From assembly GCA_038207565.1 (NCBI GenBank), contig JBBQZQ010000004.1, positions 93,816 through 157,815 of the forward strand: a stretch of 64,000 bases of DNA, in the 5' to 3' direction. The notes under the pieces were generated by a model. That model saw nothing but the letters and a program-made list of their open reading frames with translations, ran no database searches and was not told the origin of the DNA. Positions 60,133-64,000 of this stretch are shown here, piece by piece (the first letter of the stretch is position 1; each line of letters starts with the position of its first letter). Made by a program: the position numbers and the translations under genes. This DNA is from JALZAI01 sp038207565. Lineage in GTDB: Bacteria > Actinomycetota > Actinomycetes > Mycobacteriales > Jatrophihabitantaceae.

Positions 60133-61161
60133 TCAGCGGGCGGCGGTGCCCTCGGTGTAGTCGTCGTCGGTGGAGACCCACGACATCAGCCCACGCAGCT
60201 CACGGCCGACCTTCTCGATCGGGTGCTGCTCCGCCTTGGCGCGCAATGCCTTGAACTCCGGCGCGCCCGCGTCCTGGTCGGCAATGAAGCGTTCAGCGAA
60301 GGCGCCGCTCTGGATGTCGGCGAGGATAGCCTGCATGCTCTCCTTCACCCGGGCGTCGATGACGCGAGGTCCGGAGATGTAGTCGCCGTACTCTGCGGTG
60401 TCCGAGATCGACCAGCGCTGCTTGGCGAGCCCGCCCTCGTACATGAAGTCGACGATGAGCTTGAGTTCGTGCAGGCACTCGAAGTAGGCCGCCTCGGGCG
60501 AGTACCCCGCCTCGGTCAGCACCTCGAAACCGGTCTGCACCAGCGCGGACGCGCCGCCGCACAGCACGGCCTGCTCACCGAACAAATCGGTCTCGGTCTC
60601 CTCGGTGAACGTGGTCTTCAGCGCCCCCGCTCGCGTGCCGCCGATCCCCTTCGCGTAGGACAGTGCGAGATCCCATGCCTTGCCGGACGCGTCCTGCTCG
60701 ACCGCGATCAACACCGGCACGCCCTTGCCGTCGACGAACTGTCGCCGCACCAGGTGCCCGGGGCCCTTCGGGGCGACCATCGCGACGTCGACGCCCGCCT
60801 TCGGCGTGATGTAGCCGAAGCGGATGTTGAAGCCGTGCCCGAAGAAGATCGCGTCGCCGTCCTGGAGATTGGGCTCGATCGAGTCGGCGTACACCTTTCG
60901 CTGCACGTGGTCGGGCGCGAGGATCATGATCAGATCGGCTTCGGCTGAGGCTTCGGCCGGCGTGAGGACGCGCAGGCCCTCCTCCTCGGCCTTCGCGCGG
61001 CTCGGCGAGCCCTCCTTGAGCCCGACGCGCACGTCGACCCCGGAGTCACGCAACGACAGCGCGTGCGCGTGCCCCTGGCTGCCGTAGCCGATGACCGCGA
61101 CCTTGCGTCCCTGCACGATCGACAGGTCGGCGTCGTTGTCGTAGAAGATCTCCACTGCCAT
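60133..61161 (-). CDS. ilvC: Ketol-acid reductoisomerase
   Basis: A 342-residue class I ketol-acid reductoisomerase converting acetolactate/acetohydroxybutyrate to the dihydroxy acids with NADPH and Mg. Motifs: VAVIGYGSQGHAHALSLRDSG, VAPKGPGHLVR, DLFGEQAVLCGG and the metal/substrate region EYGDYISGPR. The start MAVEIFYDND is the family standard and has AGAGG upstream. Last gene of ilvB-ilvN-ilvC. Confidence 0.96.
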   Translation of the reverse strand: MAVEIFYDNDADLSIVQGRKVAVIGYGSQGHAHALSLRDSGVDVRVGLKEGSPSRAKAEEEGLRVLTPAEASAEADLIMILAPDHVQRKVYADSIEPNLQDGDAIFFGHGFNIRFGYITPKAGVDVAMVAPKGPGHLVRRQFVDGKGVPVLIAVEQDASGKAWDLALSYAKGIGGTRAGALKTTFTEETETDLFGEQAVLCGGASALVQTGFEVLTEAGYSPEAAYFECLHELKLIVDFMYEGGLAKQRWSISDTAEYGDYISGPRVIDARVKESMQAILADIQSGAFAERFIADQDAGAPEFKALRAKAEQHPIEKVGRELRGLMSWVSTDDDYTEGTAAR

Positions 61162-61214
61162 TGCTTCGTCAGCCTCTTTCTTTGGATGTGGTTGGTCGTT
61201 CGGGACGGGACGGA

Positions 61215-61742
61215 TCACGCGCTGCGGTCGACCGCCCGCAACGCCGCCTGGGTCATCGAGCGCGGCCCACGGCCAAGAGCCACCATGCCGGACTGCACCA
61301 TCTCGCGGATGCCGTAGGGCTCCAGCATGCGCAGCATGGCCTCCAGTTTGTCAGGACGGCCGGTGAGCTCGATCGTCAGCACCTCGGAGCCGACGTCGGC
61401 CACCTTGGCCTTGAACAGCTCGACGATCTGCAGCACGTCGCGTCGGCTGGCCTCGTCGGTCTTCACCTTGACGAGGAGCAGCTCGCGCTGCACGGCCTGC
61501 TTCTCCTCGAGCTCGACGATCTTCAGCACGTTCACAAGCTTGTTGAGCTGCTTGGTGACCTGTTCGAGGGCCGAGCCCTCGACGGTGACCAGGATCGTGA
61601 TCCGTGAGACATCCGGATGCTCGGTGGGCCCGACCGCGAGCGATTCGATGTTGAAGCCCCGGCGCGAGAACAGGCCGGCCACGCGGACGAGCACGCCCGG
61701 TTTGTTCTCGACGAGAACCGACAATGTGTGCGTGGTGCTCAT
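61215..61742 (-). CDS. ilvN: Acetolactate synthase small (regulatory) subunit
   Basis: A 175-residue regulatory subunit with the N-terminal ACT domain (HTLSVLVENKPGVLVRVAGLFSRRGFNIESLAVGPTE) that binds valine for feedback inhibition, and the C-terminal IlvN domain (ELTGRPDKLEAMLRMLEPYGI). 12 bases downstream of ilvB. Confidence 0.96.
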   Translation of the reverse strand: MSTTHTLSVLVENKPGVLVRVAGLFSRRGFNIESLAVGPTEHPDVSRITILVTVEGSALEQVTKQLNKLVNVLKIVELEEKQAVQRELLLVKVKTDEASRRDVLQIVELFKAKVADVGSEVLTIELTGRPDKLEAMLRMLEPYGIREMVQSGMVALGRGPRSMTQAALRAVDRSA

Positions 61743-61754
61743 ATCGCTGCTCCC

Positions 61755-63509
61755 CTACGCGTCCGCGAACACGGGACGGATGCCGCGCGCCGCCAGGATG
61801 TCGTCGTTGCTCGTGCCGGCGGCGACCATCGGCCACACCATCGCGTCCTTGCCGACGGTGAAATCGACGACGACGGGCCGATCATCGATCGACATCGCCT
61901 TGTCGATCGTCAGGTCGACGTCCGCCGCGCTCTCGCAGCGCAGCCCGACGCAACCCAGCGCGTCGGCGAGCTTGACGAAGTCCGGGATGCGCTGAACCTT
62001 GCCGGCATGCGTGCCCAGGTTGGTCTGGCTGTATCGACCCTCGTAGAACAGTGACTGCCACTGGCGCACCATGCCGAGACTGCCGTTGTTGATGACCGCC
62101 ACCTTGATAGGGAACCCCTCGATGGCGCAGGTCGCCAGCTCCTGGTTGGTCATCTGGAAACAGCCGTCGCCGTCGATCGACCACACCGTTTTGTCCGGGC
62201 AGGCCGCCTTGGCGCCCATTGCTGCGGGGACGGAGTAGCCCATCGTCCCGAGACCGCCTGAGTTCAGCCAGGTGTAGGGGTGCTCGTAGCGGATGAACTG
62301 CGCTGCCCACATCTGGTGCTGGCCGACCCCGGCGACATAGATCGCGTCGGGGCCGCCGATCGCCCCGATCCGTTCGATGACGTACTGCGGCGCGAGCGAG
62401 CCGTCGCTCGGCTCCTCGTAGCCGAGCGGGTAGGTCTCGCGCCAGCCGTCGACCTGCTTCCACCACCCGGTCAGATCGGCCCGCCGGCCGGCGTCGTACT
62501 CGGCCGTGACCGCCGGGACGAGTTCGCGGAGCACCTCACGCACGTCGCCGACGATCGGAACGTCCGCCGCACGGTTCTTGCCGATCTCCGCGGGGTCGAT
62601 GTCGGCGTGGATGACCTTCGCGTGCGGGGCGAAACTGTCCAACCGTCCGGTGACCCGGTCGTCGAAACGCGCGCCGAGGGTGATCAGCAGATCGGACTTC
62701 TGCAGGGCGGTCACTGCCGCGACCGTCCCGTGCATGCCGGGCATGCCCAGATGCTGGCGGTGACTGTCCGGGAAAGCGCCGCGTGCCATCAGCGTCGTCA
62801 CCACCGGGATTCCGACGAGCTCGGCGAGAATGCGTAGTTCGTCGCTCGCGCGGGCCCTGAGCACGCCGCCGCCGACGTAGAGCACGGGTCGGCGCGCCTC
62901 CGCGATGAGTCGAGCGGCTTCACGAATCTGCTTGCCGTGCGGCCGGGTGACCGGCTTGTAACCGGGCAGTTCCAGCCGGGGCGGCCAGGTGAAGGACGTC
63001 TGTTCCTGCAAGACATCCTTGGGCAGGTCGACGAGCACGGGTCCGGGCCGCCCGGTCGAGGCGAGGTGGAACGCCTCGGCGATGGTCTGCGGAATCCTGG
63101 CCGCGTCCTGCACGAGGAAGTTGTGCTTGGTGATGGGGAGCGTGATCCCGGAGATGTCGGCTTCCTGGAACGCATCGGTCCCGATGAGCGCCCGGCCGAC
63201 CTGCCCGGTGATGGCGACCATCGGCACCGAATCCATGTAGGCGTCGGCGATCGGGGTCACCAGGTTCGTCGCGCCCGGGCCCGAGGTGGCCATGCAGAAG
63301 CCGACCTTGCCCGACGCCTGCGCGTACCCCGTCGCTGCGTGACCGGCGCCCTGCTCGTGGCGGACGAGGACGTGCCGGACTCTCGTGGAGTCGAACAGCG
63401 GGTCGTACGCGGGCAGGATCGCCCCGCCCGGAATCCCGAAGACAATGTCGGCGCCTACCTCCTCCAAGGAGCGGACGAGCGACTGGGCTCCGGTGACCGA
63501 CTCGGTCAT
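61755..63509 (-). CDS. ilvB: Acetolactate synthase large (catalytic) subunit
   Basis: A 584-residue thiamine-diphosphate enzyme forming acetolactate or acetohydroxybutyrate. Motifs: FGIPGGAILPAYDPL with the catalytic Glu in RHEQGAGHAA, GARFDDRVTGRLD, and the ThDP-binding GDGCFQMTNQELATC...NNGSLGM. ATG at 63509 (MTESVTGAQ) is preferred because AAAGG precedes it; ATG 63524 is five codons upstream. Controlled by the attenuator at 63569-63668. Confidence 0.96.
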   Translation of the reverse strand: MTESVTGAQSLVRSLEEVGADIVFGIPGGAILPAYDPLFDSTRVRHVLVRHEQGAGHAATGYAQASGKVGFCMATSGPGATNLVTPIADAYMDSVPMVAITGQVGRALIGTDAFQEADISGITLPITKHNFLVQDAARIPQTIAEAFHLASTGRPGPVLVDLPKDVLQEQTSFTWPPRLELPGYKPVTRPHGKQIREAARLIAEARRPVLYVGGGVLRARASDELRILAELVGIPVVTTLMARGAFPDSHRQHLGMPGMHGTVAAVTALQKSDLLITLGARFDDRVTGRLDSFAPHAKVIHADIDPAEIGKNRAADVPIVGDVREVLRELVPAVTAEYDAGRRADLTGWWKQVDGWRETYPLGYEEPSDGSLAPQYVIERIGAIGGPDAIYVAGVGQHQMWAAQFIRYEHPYTWLNSGGLGTMGYSVPAAMGAKAACPDKTVWSIDGDGCFQMTNQELATCAIEGFPIKVAVINNGSLGMVRQWQSLFYEGRYSQTNLGTHAGKVQRIPDFVKLADALGCVGLRCESAADVDLTIDKAMSIDDRPVVVDFTVGKDAMVWPMVAAGTSNDDILAARGIRPVFADA

Positions 63510-63568
63510 GACTGGCCTTTCCATGCTGGTGAGGACTCCATGTGGGGCGGGCGGCGCGTGTGTGCAAG

Positions 63569-63643
63569 AAAAAGCCCCTCGTGCAGAGGCACGAAGGGCT
63601 GGCGCGTCGATCGGGGCTGGACTGGCCCCGCCTCAGACGCGCC
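63569..63643 (-). promoter_or_regulatory. Transcription attenuator before ilvB
   Basis: Minus-strand terminator hairpin AGCCC..CGTGC / GCACG..GGGCT (63573-63600, 12-base arms with one mismatch) followed by five U (63569-63573). Upstream are alternative stems: GGCGCGTC / GACGCGCC (63601-63643), nested over GGGGC / GCCCC. Together with the leader peptide this is a classical branched-chain attenuator. Confidence 0.85.
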
Positions 63644-63668
63644 TGGGGATAAGTACGAGCTTGCGCAC
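63633..63668 (-). CDS. Leucine/valine/isoleucine leader peptide of ilvB
   Basis: An 11-residue ORF from GTG 63668: MRKLVLIPRRV. The run Leu-Val-Leu-Ile is followed by basic residues, as in described Streptomyces ilvB leader peptides (also short, with an ILVL run). TTG 63674 would add two residues. The stop falls inside the first hairpin of the attenuator. Confidence 0.8.
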   Translation of the reverse strand: MRKLVLIPRRV

Positions 63669-63675
63669 GAGCAAG

Positions 63676-63705
63676 ACAGTACACGGTCGTCCCGAAAGGG
63701 TTCAA
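63676..63705 (-). promoter_or_regulatory. Promoter of the ilvBNC operon
   Basis: On the minus strand TTGAAC (63700-63705) and TACTGT (63676-63681) are separated by 18 bases, a good housekeeping-type promoter. The -10 ends seven bases before the leader GTG at 63668, so transcription should begin at or next to the start codon and the leader peptide should be translated from a leaderless mRNA. Confidence 0.7.
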
Positions 63706-63822
63706 CGCCGTGGGATACCCATCCCGCTGATTGGGACCGACCCCGTGCGGTAGGTTCCTCAATCCCTCACGTTTCCCGCTCCGAATGGTCAAGACATAAA
63801 TTCGGTGTAAAGTCTGTCTCAG

Positions 63823-64000
63823 GTCATCCGCTCGAAAAAGTCAAGACCTCACGGAAAGTAAACCTACGATCCGTCGAAGCGGCGATACCGAACGGCACGG
63901 CACTGCGGGGGATGCGGGGGCGCATCCGATAAGTCACTGCTATGAAATGGACCCCCGCTATGTCCCCCGCAATGTCCCCCGCAACGTTCCTCACGCTCTC
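63823..64000 (-). other. Possible C-terminal end of a gene running in from the right edge
   Basis: A minus-strand frame is open from the window edge to TGA at about 63826 (57 residues, ending TFREVLTFSSG). It contains a 12-base tandem repeat (GCGGGGGACATN, three copies near 63950-63990) giving VAGDIAGDIAG. It could be the tail of an unrecognised protein or simple noncoding repeat sequence. No family recognised; the rest of the gene, if real, lies outside. Confidence 0.2.

Overview
The window is high-GC DNA (codons strongly G/C-ending, many GTG starts, ATGA/GTGA start-stop overlaps) from an actinomycete. The lineage is supported by a broken mycothiol-type DsbA-family nitroreductase gene, actinobacterial-style branched-chain leader peptides, DUF3618/holin/YihY envelope genes and a cimA-type citramalate synthase. 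I cannot place the genus from this sequence alone. No CRISPR array, insertion sequence, rRNA or convincing prophage was found.

Layout. (1) 84-2789: exported multicopper oxidase, a membrane protein with a His-rich loop, and signal peptidase I. (2) 2883-6095: secreted SMP-30-like beta-propeller, then a LuxR-type response regulator and its NarL/DegS-type sensor kinase. (3) 6253-11631: giant secreted animal-haem-peroxidase-like protein with RTX-type Ca repeats and three fibronectin III domains. (4) 12058-17240 (minus): polyhydroxyalkanoate/acyl-CoA operon of PHA synthase, acyl-CoA dehydrogenase, acyl-CoA ligase and PHA-depolymerase-like hydrolase. (5) 17556-32535: a glycine-betaine catabolic block. 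It holds a dimethylglycine-dehydrogenase-like protein with heterotetrameric sarcosine oxidase (soxBDAG), an IclR regulator, a GbcA-like Rieske oxygenase with reductase and Rieske ferredoxin, and an OpuC-type quaternary-amine ABC transporter. (6) 32612-37488: LacI regulator divergent from a four-gene operon (amidohydrolase, cysteine-dioxygenase-like cupin, FAD amine oxidase, betaine-homocysteine-methyltransferase-like enzyme) whose substrate is unknown. (7) 37612-41342 (minus): envelope/stress membrane-protein operon. (8) 41710-43344: TetR regulator and a GreA/B-like factor. (9) 43723-48697 (minus): three-gene phosphorelay with a poly-HAMP hybrid kinase. (10) 49304-51639: small hypotheticals, a pseudogene, and tRNA-Glu and tRNA-Gln. 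(11) 51859-54772 (minus): HAD hydrolase, gltX, FAH-family enzyme. (12) 55427-63509: isoleucine/leucine/valine genes cimA, leuB, ilvC, ilvN, ilvB, with an MFS exporter and its ArsR-like regulator inserted between leuB and ilvC.

How the genes fit together. Betaine imported by the OpuC-like system could be demethylated by the Rieske system to dimethylglycine, then by the DMGDH-like flavoprotein to sarcosine, then by sarcosine oxidase to glycine. The last two steps deliver one-carbon units to tetrahydrofolate. The downstream LacI operon pairs a BHMT-like methyltransferase with an amine oxidase and a thiol-dioxygenase-like cupin, so it may handle another methylated, perhaps sulphur-containing, amino acid. 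The branched-chain genes carry two clear transcription attenuators: a leader peptide with three consecutive Ile codons before cimA, and a Leu/Val/Ile-rich leader before ilvB, each followed by competing hairpins and a U-tract terminator.
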